Positions 53,212-62,858 of a stretch of DNA of 64,000 nt are shown here, in pieces. A model generated the notes under the pieces. It had not been told where the DNA came from. It was given only the letters and a program-made list of their open reading frames with translations, and made no database searches. Each line of letters starts with the position of its first letter. Position 1 is the first letter of the stretch. The translations under genes were made by a program, and so were the position numbers. The stretch comes from G942493375 sp942493375 (GTDB lineage: Bacteria > Armatimonadota > UBA5829), in assembly GCA_942493375.1 (NCBI GenBank), contig OW818698.1:7316001-7380000 (forward strand). Direction: 5' to 3'.

Positions 53212-56200
53212 ATGTTGAAACTCGCTGCTATTTCTCTTCTATTAACAGTTATGCTGTCTTCGCTTTCTCACGCAACCACCATCAAGCAGTCCAACAACCT
53301 GTGGGTTGTAGAGAATCATTCTCTGCTGGTGACAATCGACTCTACACAAGGCAATATCACAGTTAGAGATAAAGCCAGCGGATATGACTGGAAACAGCCA
53401 GTAAAAGAAGTGTCGCAGCAGCCTCGTTTTCGTAACGTAAAACAAATAGCTGATGGCATAACTTTTAAGGCGGATTTTGGGTGGACAAAAGATCATGCAA
53501 ATACTGCAGAGGTCTCTTTGAGCGTTCCGGATGATGGGGCTGATCTGATGGTGACGTGTGATATGCAAGACAGGAGTGCGGCTGTTGAGTGGATGCCTTT
53601 TTTGGAACCATTTGTGCTGGATACGGCAGACGGTGTTATTGCGATGGCGGACTATTGCAATGGACACCTTTATCCGACTGGCCTGAAACCTTTTCCTGCT
53701 CAGTATTATGAGTGTTCCAGGCTTGATATGCCATGGATTGGTGTATGTGATCTACGCAGGGGGCTGGGGTATGCGTTGATTGTGGAAAGCAGTGATGATG
53801 CTGTTGTGCAATCTCAACCTCATAAAATGGGAGAGCACGAGTTCACTGCCCCTCAGATTTTCTGGACCTCAAGCAAAGGGGGATTTGCCTATCCCCGTAA
53901 ACTGATTTACAGGTTTACCAGTAAAGGTGGATATGTGGCACTGGCTAAGGCATATCGGACTTATGCAACTAAGCAGGGGTTGATTGTTCCTTTTTCTGAG
54001 AAGATCAAAAAGAATCCCCGGATCTCTCGTTTGTTTGGAGCACCGGATGTTTGGGGCGATGCTTCACTTTCATTTGCTCAGCAGGCAAAGTCAGCTGGCG
54101 TGGACAAGATGCTGATCCATGGCCGGACTACCCCTGAGGATATGAAAGCTATCAATGCGCTTGGCTATTTGACCAGTGAGTATGACAACTATACCGATAT
54201 CCAACCCATTCCTATCGGTGCGGAAGTTGAGTCAGATAAAGACATATTGCCGGATAATGCAGTGATGAAAACTGACGGAACCCGGATGACTGCATGGCTT
54301 ACCTGGGACAAGAAGATACAGTATATGAAACGCTGTCCTGCATTATGGACACCTTCAGCCAATGTAGTATTCACCAAACTTCTCAAAACATACCCGTATA
54401 TAGGCAGGTTTATCGATGTTACGACAGCAGAGGGCCTATATGAGTGCTATGATCCGAAGCACCCAATGACCAAATCAGACAAACGGCAGGCTGGAGTGAG
54501 TTTGCTGAAGGAAGTCCGCAGGCATGGGTTGGTAGTTGGGGGAGAGCACGGGATTTGGTGGGGTGTTCCGGAGCAGGATTATATAGAAGGTATGATGAGC
54601 GGTGGGCACTATCCCTGGCCAGCTGGATACCTGCTGCACCCGGATACTAAAACTCAAGAATTTACATATCCCGATGGCAATAAAATGGAATCCTGGTCTG
54701 AATATGAAAAGTGGGGGATTGGCCACGAGTTTAGAGCGCCACTGTGGGAGCTTGTCTTCCATGACTGTGTGGTTTCGACCTGGTATTGGGGAGATTCAAG
54801 CGATTATCTATTAAAAGCAGCTCCGGAGATTACTCCCAAGAAGGATGCTTTCAACATCCTCTATGGGACGATCCCTCTGCTCTGGGCCGATGGTCAAGGG
54901 GCATGGCAGAGTAACAGAAAGCTGTTCCTCAGCACATACCGGAATACCTGCAAGCTGCACGAAGCAATAGCAGGCACCCAGATGCTCAGCCATGAGTTCG
55001 TAACATCGGACCGTGCAGTGCAGCAGACCATATTCTCAGACGGCACCCGGGTGATCGTCAACTTCGGAGAGAAACCCTACACAGTTGTTCTGAGCGGTAA
55101 AAAGCATGTGCTAGACCAGAATGGTTTCGCTGTAAAGGGTCCGAAGATCGAACAGAGTATGGAGATTATTAACGCTAAGCCGGTTACTACCATAAAATGT
55201 AAAGGATATCTCTTCACTGATGCCAATGGACGGGAGTTGACTCTACGGTCGGCAGGCAAGGACCGTATGACTGTGCTTGCTGGTTCTAGTAAACAACCGT
55301 TGACCCTATATCCATTGGGTGTGGACAAGAATTGGGAGATGGCTTCTACGCTGGTTTATACGCTGGATACCAAAGGTAGACGGACTGCAGGTATCCCATT
55401 CACGCGTTCAGGTAAACAGAGTATTAGGATTAATCAGGTTCCAACAGATGTCGGGCTGGAACTAGTCTGCAGGTCACAGACAAAACCTGCAGATCTGACC
55501 GTAGAAAATCCGAACCAATCCGTTATCAAATATAAGCAAGGTCAGAAGATCCGTATTCCGATAATACTTCGCAATAATGGCGGAACTGCCGCTGTCGATG
55601 TAAAGATAGTCCTGTTTGCAGATGACAACCGTATGTCGCGCAAGTTGTCCGCTCAGAGTGTGTCGATCTCAGCGCGGACTCAAATAAGAATGGAATCGTT
55701 TCTTGATACCTCTAGTCTCGATGGTAAAAGAAGCGTTGTGGTATCGGTTGATCCTGGGAATAAAATACCTGAGATATGTAAAGGCAACAATCAGACTGTT
55801 ATCAACGTTGCCATAACAAGGGACACTAACCGCTGGCAGCACAAACGTATTCTAAGAGCAGAGGCCGGGGCAGGGGAGACAGTAAACGTGCCGATGCAGG
55901 ATAACAATATAAATCCTGAATCCGTTAGAGTAGTCCAAATTGATCAGCAGAACAAACCTCTCAGAGATCTACCCGCACAGTGTGATAAATTGAGTCCAGG
56001 TAAACAGGAGTTGTGCTTTACTGCACTGGGAGGCACTCCCGAGCGCTCTGCCAGGCGGTTTATGGTCTTGTGGTCGGATAATAGCTCAAAGATAAAATAC
56101 TATCTGCCTGGGGAATCTGTTTGGAATCCTGATACAAAGGTAATAGATGCTGCTACATACCGCACCGAATTCTCAGATGCTACGCTGACCAATATTGCGG

Positions 56201-56796
56201 CAAAAAAGGACGGAGTTGCAGGTAAACCATTCATTAACCTGCTTATCTATTCCTCTGCAGATACCGGTTGGAGCGTGGAACCGGGCAAGGTTGAGGTTTT
56301 CGAAATTATAAATCGTGGGCCTGTCCGCACAACGATCCACGTCCGGAAAGCTCTGGACAAAGGTGTCACTTACGATAAATACTATACATTCTATCCCGAC
56401 AGATTCGATATCACCATGAATGCAACCAGATATGCAGGTTTCCTAAGCCGGGCAATCTATGTACAGTCCGGTCAATACACCGATAGTGCAGGCATTCGTG
56501 CCACTATTGATGGTAAAGGACAGGAAGAGGGCGTAAACGGAGCACAACCGAATCCAAAATGGTACTGCGTCTACTCCGACAGCTGGGCACACTCCTGTAT
56601 AGCCCTGTCAGAGATGGACTGTGTAGGATACTGGGACGATGGAACAATGGGTCAGACAGGTTTCCTGACCGGCAAGACAAAAGACGTCCGGATGAGTTAT
56701 GTGATACATCCGGGAGCGAAAGATGCTTCATTTGCTTCGCTGGATTACATAAAATCTTCTGTGCCAGTGCTTGGGACGTGGGAAGATAAGTGGTAA
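53212..56796 (+). CDS. large secreted glycoside hydrolase-like protein with CARDB domain
   Basis: The 1194-aa exported protein has a signal peptide (residues 1-21, ending LSHA). An N-terminal beta-sandwich (about 22-230; LLVTIDSTQGNITVRDKASG) precedes a TIM-barrel-like region (about 250-600; SRLFGAPDVWGDASLSF, VDKMLIHGRTT, LVVGGEHGIWWGVPEQDYIE). A beta domain, a CARDB-type domain (about 765-865; IRIPIILRNNGGTAAVDVKI) and a C-terminal beta-sandwich (about 870-1194) follow. The N-terminal part recalls GH101-like and DUF5696-type glycosidases; catalytic residues are not assigned (Glu within GGEHGIWWG is a candidate). AGAGG precedes the ATG. It stands in tandem with the beta-helix gene at 56845. 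Confidence 0.65.
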   Translation: MLKLAAISLLLTVMLSSLSHATTIKQSNNLWVVENHSLLVTIDSTQGNITVRDKASGYDWKQPVKEVSQQPRFRNVKQIADGITFKADFGWTKDHANTAEVSLSVPDDGADLMVTCDMQDRSAAVEWMPFLEPFVLDTADGVIAMADYCNGHLYPTGLKPFPAQYYECSRLDMPWIGVCDLRRGLGYALIVESSDDAVVQSQPHKMGEHEFTAPQIFWTSSKGGFAYPRKLIYRFTSKGGYVALAKAYRTYATKQGLIVPFSEKIKKNPRISRLFGAPDVWGDASLSFAQQAKSAGVDKMLIHGRTTPEDMKAINALGYLTSEYDNYTDIQPIPIGAEVESDKDILPDNAVMKTDGTRMTAWLTWDKKIQYMKRCPALWTPSANVVFTKLLKTYPYIGRFIDVTTAEGLYECYDPKHPMTKSDKRQAGVSLLKEVRRHGLVVGGEHGIWWGVPEQDYIEGMMSGGHYPWPAGYLLHPDTKTQEFTYPDGNKMESWSEYEKWGIGHEFRAPLWELVFHDCVVSTWYWGDSSDYLLKAAPEITPKKDAFNILYGTIPLLWADGQGAWQSNRKLFLSTYRNTCKLHEAIAGTQMLSHEFVTSDRAVQQTIFSDGTRVIVNFGEKPYTVVLSGKKHVLDQNGFAVKGPKIEQSMEIINAKPVTTIKCKGYLFTDANGRELTLRSAGKDRMTVLAGSSKQPLTLYPLGVDKNWEMASTLVYTLDTKGRRTAGIPFTRSGKQSIRINQVPTDVGLELVCRSQTKPADLTVENPNQSVIKYKQGQKIRIPIILRNNGGTAAVDVKIVLFADDNRMSRKLSAQSVSISARTQIRMESFLDTSSLDGKRSVVVSVDPGNKIPEICKGNNQTVINVAITRDTNRWQHKRILRAEAGAGETVNVPMQDNNINPESVRVVQIDQQNKPLRDLPAQCDKLSPGKQELCFTALGGTPERSARRFMVLWSDNSSKIKYYLPGESVWNPDTKVIDAATYRTEFSDATLTNIAAKKDGVAGKPFINLLIYSSADTGWSVEPGKVEVFEIINRGPVRTTIHVRKALDKGVTYDKYYTFYPDRFDITMNATRYAGFLSRAIYVQSGQYTDSAGIRATIDGKGQEEGVNGAQPNPKWYCVYSDSWAHSCIALSEMDCVGYWDDGTMGQTGFLTGKTKDVRMSYVIHPGAKDASFASLDYIKSSVPVLGTWEDKW

Positions 56797-56844
56797 AGTG
56801 TAAATGAAGAAATGTAGAAACCAAAGAGATGGGGTCAGCGAATT

Positions 56845-58773
56845 ATGAAGATTATTGGTATTACAGCGATCCTCCTTACTGTTGCTGTCTCAGGTCAAGT
56901 GTTTGGTGCTAAGGTAGAGATGGTCAGAAACATGATGACTGTCTCAACTGAGGCTGGGATCAGGAACCATGCAGATATTGGAGTAGCCGGATCGCTGGCC
57001 TGGTGTATATCAAAAGCAGACAAATCTTCTGTTGTAAAAATTTGTATAACTGGTCCACATAAATATGTGATTGGTTCGAATTTATTTGTCCCTGGGAATG
57101 TTACTCTTCGGATAGATAGGGGTGTGACTCTGGACATAAAGCAGGGAGTTACACTGAGCATCAACAGTGGTTTTGAAGCAGGTATTTACAGGATTTTCAC
57201 AGGATTGGGAAAAGTGACTGGAACTCCACAGATAGACTATGTGCGTCCACAATGGTGGGGGATGGATAGAGCAGCCCTACAGGCTGCGCTTGCGTTCAAG
57301 AATGTTAATCTCGGCACGGGTATATTCACTGTCGATGGTGACCTGACGATCGGAAGCGATTCACATGTCACGGGAGATCCTGGTTGCGAGATAATCAGCA
57401 TGTTGAGTGGTAATCCGAGCAACTATTATGGAATATTTAAAACCTCAGAGAAACAAGTAGTCAAGAATGTCAGTGTCAACGGGGTCAAATTTATAAATAC
57501 AACTGCGGTTGGATTGTATGCTCTGGCAGTTTCACAGGGAGGTGGAGAGAACATCAGCTTCACCAATTGCGAATCATTTGGCCTTGGATTGGTCTTTGCG
57601 AATAACGTTAAGAAGATCACATTGTCGGACAACTACTGCCACACTTCCACACTCGATAAACTTGATATATTTGACGACCACCATCACGGCATCTATCTGT
57701 GTGGTATTGTGGAAGATTGCATAATCAAAAACAATACAGTCCTTGGTCGACGGTGCCATGGGATAGCTGTTGTCTCGGAAGCAGTATTTCCTCCGACCAG
57801 TGCCGATCCTACCCGCGAGATGATAGGCAAACGAATATTGATTCAAGGGAACACGGTTGTTTCCGGGACAATCAAGCAGACAGCAGGTGGTATATGGGTT
57901 TCATGCGTGCAGGACTGCAGAATATTAGGCAACCATATCGAGGGTTATCAAGACGTTGGGATCGACTTCGAAGGCTCGCGGAATTGTATTGCAGATTCCA
58001 ATATACTCATAAACAACAACAAGGGCCTGGCGCTGTTTGGCAACTGTAAGAACATAACGTTCTCCCACAATACGGTCTATATGACTAGAGATAATGAACC
58101 CAACAACGGATTCTTTAATACATACTCGAACGGTTACAAGAATATTGTTGATACCCGAAACACCGATATTTATGTGATCGGTAACACGTTCAACAACGAA
58201 GCAAAGACATATAATGAGCAGCACGGCAGTGGAGGTATACTCGTAGGATCTGCAAAACGGATTTATTTCAAGGAGAATGTATTCATCAATTGTTTCTTCA
58301 AGACCCACTACTGTGATGACCTTGAAAGCATTGAGATAGCGAACAACTCATTCGTAAATAACTTCCGCGGCGCAGCATATCCTGTGGTTGACCTTGCTAT
58401 CTCCCAGAGGAACAAGACTGAGAAGCAACCTACGATTAATTATATAGTGACAGGTAACAGGTTTTCCTCTACTGACGATTCAAAAGTATCCAGCATTGTG
58501 AATGTATCTACAGTGGGTGGACTCCCAGATACCACACCGTGGTGCGACCTGCGATTTATAATCTGTGACAACATAATTGATCGTGAAACCCGTGGCAATA
58601 CTATCCAGTTCACAGACAACTACCAGACTACCCACCATCTTGATATGCAAGTGGACGGAGTTATAAAAAACAACATCACCAACGGCTTAATATCTCTAGA
58701 CATTCCCAAAGACGGACAGAGGAAGAAATGCAATGTTTTGGTCGAGGGTAATGTTGAGAGGGTGGGGAAGTAA
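56845..58773 (+). CDS. secreted right-handed parallel beta-helix protein
   Basis: The 642-aa exported protein has a signal peptide (residues 1-21, ending VFGA) and a cap region (about 25-120). The beta-helix (about 125-642) shows repeated NosD/pectate-lyase turns: KKITLSDNYCHTSTLDKLDI, VEDCIIKNNTVLGRRCHGIA, DCRILGNHIEGYQDVGIDFE and NCKNITFSHNTVYMTRDNEP. The entry YVRPQWWGMD near 132 is common in phage-tailspike-like and polysaccharide-acting helices. Lyase or glycosidase activity is possible but not shown. It begins 48 bp after the large glycosidase-like gene, so it is probably co-transcribed. Confidence 0.75.
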   Translation: MKIIGITAILLTVAVSGQVFGAKVEMVRNMMTVSTEAGIRNHADIGVAGSLAWCISKADKSSVVKICITGPHKYVIGSNLFVPGNVTLRIDRGVTLDIKQGVTLSINSGFEAGIYRIFTGLGKVTGTPQIDYVRPQWWGMDRAALQAALAFKNVNLGTGIFTVDGDLTIGSDSHVTGDPGCEIISMLSGNPSNYYGIFKTSEKQVVKNVSVNGVKFINTTAVGLYALAVSQGGGENISFTNCESFGLGLVFANNVKKITLSDNYCHTSTLDKLDIFDDHHHGIYLCGIVEDCIIKNNTVLGRRCHGIAVVSEAVFPPTSADPTREMIGKRILIQGNTVVSGTIKQTAGGIWVSCVQDCRILGNHIEGYQDVGIDFEGSRNCIADSNILINNNKGLALFGNCKNITFSHNTVYMTRDNEPNNGFFNTYSNGYKNIVDTRNTDIYVIGNTFNNEAKTYNEQHGSGGILVGSAKRIYFKENVFINCFFKTHYCDDLESIEIANNSFVNNFRGAAYPVVDLAISQRNKTEKQPTINYIVTGNRFSSTDDSKVSSIVNVSTVGGLPDTTPWCDLRFIICDNIIDRETRGNTIQFTDNYQTTHHLDMQVDGVIKNNITNGLISLDIPKDGQRKKCNVLVEGNVERVGK

Positions 58774-58882
58774 GTAGACAGTGAGTATGACCTGTGCTGA
58801 ATGTCTCGAATTATTTACTCGCTTTTTGTTCGCACCAGACTGACCCTTCAGAAAACCTGGTTTGCTTAGAATGCGCAGCAAA

Positions 58883-58921
58883 CTTGCATAACAGTTTCCC
58901 TGTAATAAACTATTATGCAAG
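58883..58921. terminator. bidirectional terminator hairpin
   Basis: CTTGCATAACAGTTT (58883-58897) pairs with 58907-58921 with one wobble, across a 9-nt loop. It lies between the convergent genes ending at 58773 and 59009. Confidence 0.65.
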
Positions 58922-59008
58922 CGTATATTATCTACCTAGCTGCTTCCTCTGCAACATTCAATCTCACAAGCGGACCAATAGCTGCTAGCAGAAAAGTCTA
59001 TCAGTTAT

Positions 59009-61201
59009 TTATACAGCCAGTCCTTCTGTCCGTGCTATTATTTCATCTTGCAGTCTTTTGCCGATGTTTACGAACCTGGCACTGTAGCCGGCTATTCTTA
59101 CCAGGAGGTCGTTGTAATCTTCCGGGTGATCCTGAGCTTCCCGGAGGGTTTCAGCATCCAGAACATTGAATTGCAGTTGACTGCCTTTTAGTTCAACGAA
59201 GGTGCGGATCAGGGAGACTACGTTCTTCCTGGCTTCAGGGGTGGCAAAGTCGCTGGGAGTTAATCTTAGGGTTGAGACGTTGCCAGCGATCAATTTGGAG
59301 TGATCCAGGCGACAGAGAGATCGGATTACGGCAGTTGGTCCGCCGTTGGTTTTGCCCTGGGAGCCTGCAAGAGAGTCAGCGATGGTCTGGCCTGATTTGC
59401 GGCCGTCCAGCGTTGCACCCATCCGGATACCATAGGCTACATGCATGTTTTCTCCGCCTGCAAGATGACCGAGGACCAGAACAGGGCGGAGTGGGGTAGA
59501 ACGGCTTTCGAGCGCGTCCGCCATCAGATCGATCAGCTTTGTCGCGACCTCGTCTACTTCCATGTAGTCACTTCCATATTTTGGCAGGGCTGCAATTTTA
59601 GTCAGCAGGGATTCATCTGATATGTCAAGATCCTTGTAAAGATCCGCTAAAGATTTGCCGTCTGCAGACAGTTTCATTGCAGAGTAGATCATGTCTGCTG
59701 CATTGGGGAGTCCGATGGCTTCCCAGTGGCCCATGTAGGTCTTGGCACCGCCGTGGACTATGTCTTTGCACTTTTCCAGTGTAACCGGCATCATTAAAGT
59801 TTGGTTGTAGCGGGTGCTTGTGACTTCTTCATCGACATAGATATTGGCAACCCGGCAGGACTCAGCGACATCTTCGGTATGTTTTTTTATCGTGTTCCAG
59901 AGACTCTGATCGTCACAGGCACCTTGAGCTGCGCAGTCACGGAGCGCTTCGTCAATCATTAGCGCCATGTTTATCCAGCCGTTTGGAGCACCCCAGGCAC
60001 CCAAACCTGGCGAGACTACCTCTGTGCAACCACTTAATGCATAGTCTCGGGCTACTTCCAAGGGTATTCCAACACGTGTGAGTCCGTCGATGATTGGTTG
60101 GTCTCCATAGAAACTGGGTTCCGCAAGACCACTTCCGAGCAACGTCACGGCAAGGTCCAGAACATCATCCGGTGTGGTGTCACAGCAGCGAACATATACA
60201 GTTGGGCGCAGCAATCTGATGTTGTGGATTGCTTTCAGGAATAGTTTGGTGAGGTCATTGCAGGCGTCTGAACCATCCGATAACATTCCACCGAGTGTCA
60301 TTGTCTGTACGGAGCTTACGTTATAATCACCCTCCATACAGTCGCCGTGGACTTTGATCATATAGCATTCGATCAACTCTTGAGCTTTGTCAGGAGTGAT
60401 GCGTCCAGCGGCAAGGTCTGCCTGATAGAAGTCATTCAGATATGTATCGATACGTCCGACGCCGTCCTCACCTACCATATACGCAAACCATGCACTCTGA
60501 ATGGCTTCCTGGAATGTCTCTGCAGGATTAGCGGGAACTTTTCGGCAGACACGGGCTATTTCCAGAAGTTCAGCAGCACGTTTCGGGTCGGCAGTTTCAG
60601 CGAGTTTATCGCAGGCATTAGCGTAGTTTTCAGCATGGGCAATAATAGCTTCGTGACCCATCGCGAACCCTTCGCAGAACTCACGCTCTTCGCCGGATTT
60701 TGTCAAGGCAAGATCTCTAGCTCTTTTAGCCAGTTCCAGTGAACCAATGCGAATATAATTAGCGTAATCAACTACTTTGTGATTAAGCGAACCCTGGGGA
60801 GAGATAAGCCCCCGGACTGCTTTAGCTCTCAATTCAGGTTGATCATCAGGAGTGTTCTTAGCAAAACCATCAATGTATTCCGGGTGACCATCAGGGAGCC
60901 AGCCCGGCATTTCATTGTCCATTGCACGGATTAATGAGCCAACAATAAGTTCTCCGTCGCGGATGACAGGTGTAAGTCGTGGGAAAGCATATGCAAAGCG
61001 CTGTGCATCGGCAAGAAATGGACTGATTCCATCCGGAGCCTGATACTGCGAATGTAGTTCCCTTTGTTCGATGAAAGCGCCATACAGGCGAGTTGCTGCA
61101 TCCTCTGCCAGCGCTTGTGTCCGGGGTGTAATGCCCTGACGTTTGCCAATGTAGGCGACTCCCTGCTGGATCTTGTTACATGTCTGGTAAGTAACTGCCA
61201 C
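59009..61201 (-). CDS. glycyl radical enzyme, pyruvate formate-lyase family (GRE-3)
   Basis: The 730-aa cytoplasmic enzyme has glycyl loop VRIAGYSARF (Gly705) and thiyl site ALSGCTEVVSPG (Cys-x-Glu), the form seen in GRE dehydratases such as glycerol/propanediol and hydroxyproline enzymes. It is clearly distinct from GRE-1 and GRE-2 and stands alone, without the SDR or propeller. The start is GTG 61201 with AGGAG 9 nt upstream. A possible promoter is at 61247-61275. Substrate is unknown. No GRE activase (small radical SAM protein) is found nearby, so activation must come from elsewhere in the genome. Confidence 0.88.
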   Translation of the reverse strand: MAVTYQTCNKIQQGVAYIGKRQGITPRTQALAEDAATRLYGAFIEQRELHSQYQAPDGISPFLADAQRFAYAFPRLTPVIRDGELIVGSLIRAMDNEMPGWLPDGHPEYIDGFAKNTPDDQPELRAKAVRGLISPQGSLNHKVVDYANYIRIGSLELAKRARDLALTKSGEEREFCEGFAMGHEAIIAHAENYANACDKLAETADPKRAAELLEIARVCRKVPANPAETFQEAIQSAWFAYMVGEDGVGRIDTYLNDFYQADLAAGRITPDKAQELIECYMIKVHGDCMEGDYNVSSVQTMTLGGMLSDGSDACNDLTKLFLKAIHNIRLLRPTVYVRCCDTTPDDVLDLAVTLLGSGLAEPSFYGDQPIIDGLTRVGIPLEVARDYALSGCTEVVSPGLGAWGAPNGWINMALMIDEALRDCAAQGACDDQSLWNTIKKHTEDVAESCRVANIYVDEEVTSTRYNQTLMMPVTLEKCKDIVHGGAKTYMGHWEAIGLPNAADMIYSAMKLSADGKSLADLYKDLDISDESLLTKIAALPKYGSDYMEVDEVATKLIDLMADALESRSTPLRPVLVLGHLAGGENMHVAYGIRMGATLDGRKSGQTIADSLAGSQGKTNGGPTAVIRSLCRLDHSKLIAGNVSTLRLTPSDFATPEARKNVVSLIRTFVELKGSQLQFNVLDAETLREAQDHPEDYNDLLVRIAGYSARFVNIGKRLQDEIIARTEGLAV

Positions 61202-61246
61202 TGTCGTTATCTCCTGATAGCTGATGGATCATATGGTCTTTTGTCC

Positions 61247-61275
61247 AGTATACAACATTTTTCTCTTTATGCCGA
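61247..61275 (-). promoter_or_regulatory. possible promoter of GRE-3
   Basis: On the minus strand, TCGGCA, 17 nt, TATACT, 46 nt before the GTG start. The -10 box is good, the -35 box weak. The rest of the divergent gap (61276-61597) shows no ORF or repeat I can support. Confidence 0.35.
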
Positions 61276-61597
61276 GATTGATGGACATGAAATAGGATAT
61301 GCACTGATTTGTTTGGATGTAATTGCCACAGACTGTAATATTTGAAACAAATCGACTATGTGAATAATCCAAAAATGAGACAAAGATATATCAATACATA
61401 ATAGATATGTACCAGCAAACATGGTTGCACAGATAGATTATGTGACTACCATAGTGAGAATCAGTAATATGATTCGATATTTATTTAAACAACAAGCAGG
61501 ATAAAGACGTCTGAATGGTGTATTGTCGATACAAATATGCTGATTGTAGGTAATAGTGACGCAAACAGCTATATACGATAGAGATTAGAGGTGTGAT

Positions 61598-62809
61598 ATG
61601 CGAACATATGTCTTGCACTGTCACTTACTCACAGTATTTGTGAGTGTATTATTACTCACCGGAATTACCTTCTGCCCTCAATATGCAGACGCGCAGACAA
61701 TCCCGAAGACCACCATTGCCCTTACCGTGCAACCGGGTCAGACAATACAGCTTATTCCTATCGGGATGAAAGCTCCAATCGTATGGGCAATCACGGAAAA
61801 AGCAACCGGCGGTAGCATTACGACGGCTGGAAAGTATACTGCGCCTGCTTCGACCGGTACATATCACGTTGTTGGTTATTCTAAAGCAACCAAAGCTAAA
61901 GCATGCGTGTTTACTGTGATGGTCAAACATTCAAACACAGGAGAATTACCACTAGGAACCGAGCAGCTCTACAAATTGCCAGGCGGTGGAGTGATGCGTA
62001 TGCGGTATGTACCTTCGGGAGCTTTTGCAATGGGTAGTACTGGTCAAGGAGATGATGCCCAGTTTGCCACAGAGGAGGAAATACCACGGCATACTGTTAA
62101 CATCTCCGGATTCTGGGTAGGCAAGACCGAAGTAACACGCGGCCAGTATAAGCAGTTTATGAAAGCTGGTGGTTATACGAAGGGTGATCTCTGGTCTCCC
62201 GAAGGTCTGGCGTGGAAGCAGGAAGTTCAGCGTGTTCAGCCTGATGACTGGGATGAAGATATTGAATGGGCGAATCCTCCCGGTCAGTTCAAGCAAACAG
62301 ATGACCATCCAATAGTAGGGGTAAATTATTTCGAGGCTGAGGCATTCTGCCGATGGGCAGGGTTACGCCTCCTAACTGAAGCCGAATGGGAGAAAGCAGC
62401 ACGTTGGGATGGGCAGAACACCCGTATCTATGCATGGGGAGACACCTGGGATGTCACACGAAGCAACAATGCCAATGATCCATTATATAAAGGAGGGCAA
62501 ACCGCACCTGTAGGTAAATATCCCACCGGTACGAGTGCGTGCGGGAGCCTGGATATGATCGGTAATGTTTGGGAATGGGTGTTGGACTGGCACGGGCCTG
62601 AATACTATCTGACTTCACCAAGTTCGAACCCGCAAGGGCCATCAACCGGAGATCTCCGAGTCATCAAGGGAGGTTCCTGGTTCGGTAGCAATTGGGTCGG
62701 CGCTGACAATAATGACAGGTTGCGCGGTGCACAGCGAGGCAGTTTCGATCCACATAATACTAATGGTGGAATAGGGTTCCGCTGCGCTGTTACCGATATG
62801 GCGGAGTAA
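61598..62809 (+). CDS. secreted SUMF1/FGE-like domain protein with Ig-like domain
   Basis: The 403-aa exported protein has a signal peptide (about 1-32, ending YADA) and an Ig-like (BIG-type) domain (about 40-108; ALTVQPGQTIQLIPIGMKAP). A sulfatase-modifying-factor-like domain spans about 120-400 (VPSGAFAMGSTGQGDDAQFA, LRLLTEAEWEKAARWDGQNT, DMIGNVWEWVLDW, RVIKGGSWF, GGIGFRCAV). True formylglycine-generating enzymes have a Cys-x4-Cys pair before the Arg-rich loop. Here that loop reads GADNNDRLRG without cysteine, so it probably does not make formylglycine. No sulfatase is in the window. AGAGGTG precedes the ATG. Confidence 0.8.
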   Translation: MRTYVLHCHLLTVFVSVLLLTGITFCPQYADAQTIPKTTIALTVQPGQTIQLIPIGMKAPIVWAITEKATGGSITTAGKYTAPASTGTYHVVGYSKATKAKACVFTVMVKHSNTGELPLGTEQLYKLPGGGVMRMRYVPSGAFAMGSTGQGDDAQFATEEEIPRHTVNISGFWVGKTEVTRGQYKQFMKAGGYTKGDLWSPEGLAWKQEVQRVQPDDWDEDIEWANPPGQFKQTDDHPIVGVNYFEAEAFCRWAGLRLLTEAEWEKAARWDGQNTRIYAWGDTWDVTRSNNANDPLYKGGQTAPVGKYPTGTSACGSLDMIGNVWEWVLDWHGPEYYLTSPSSNPQGPSTGDLRVIKGGSWFGSNWVGADNNDRLRGAQRGSFDPHNTNGGIGFRCAVTDMAE

Positions 62810-62858
62810 GTATATGCAGATTACAAAAGTAATCAACCCTATATGGAAGAGACTGAGT

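Noticed and set aside
61598..62809. True formylglycine-generating enzyme
   Set aside because: The catalytic cysteine pair is missing and no sulfatase is nearby.
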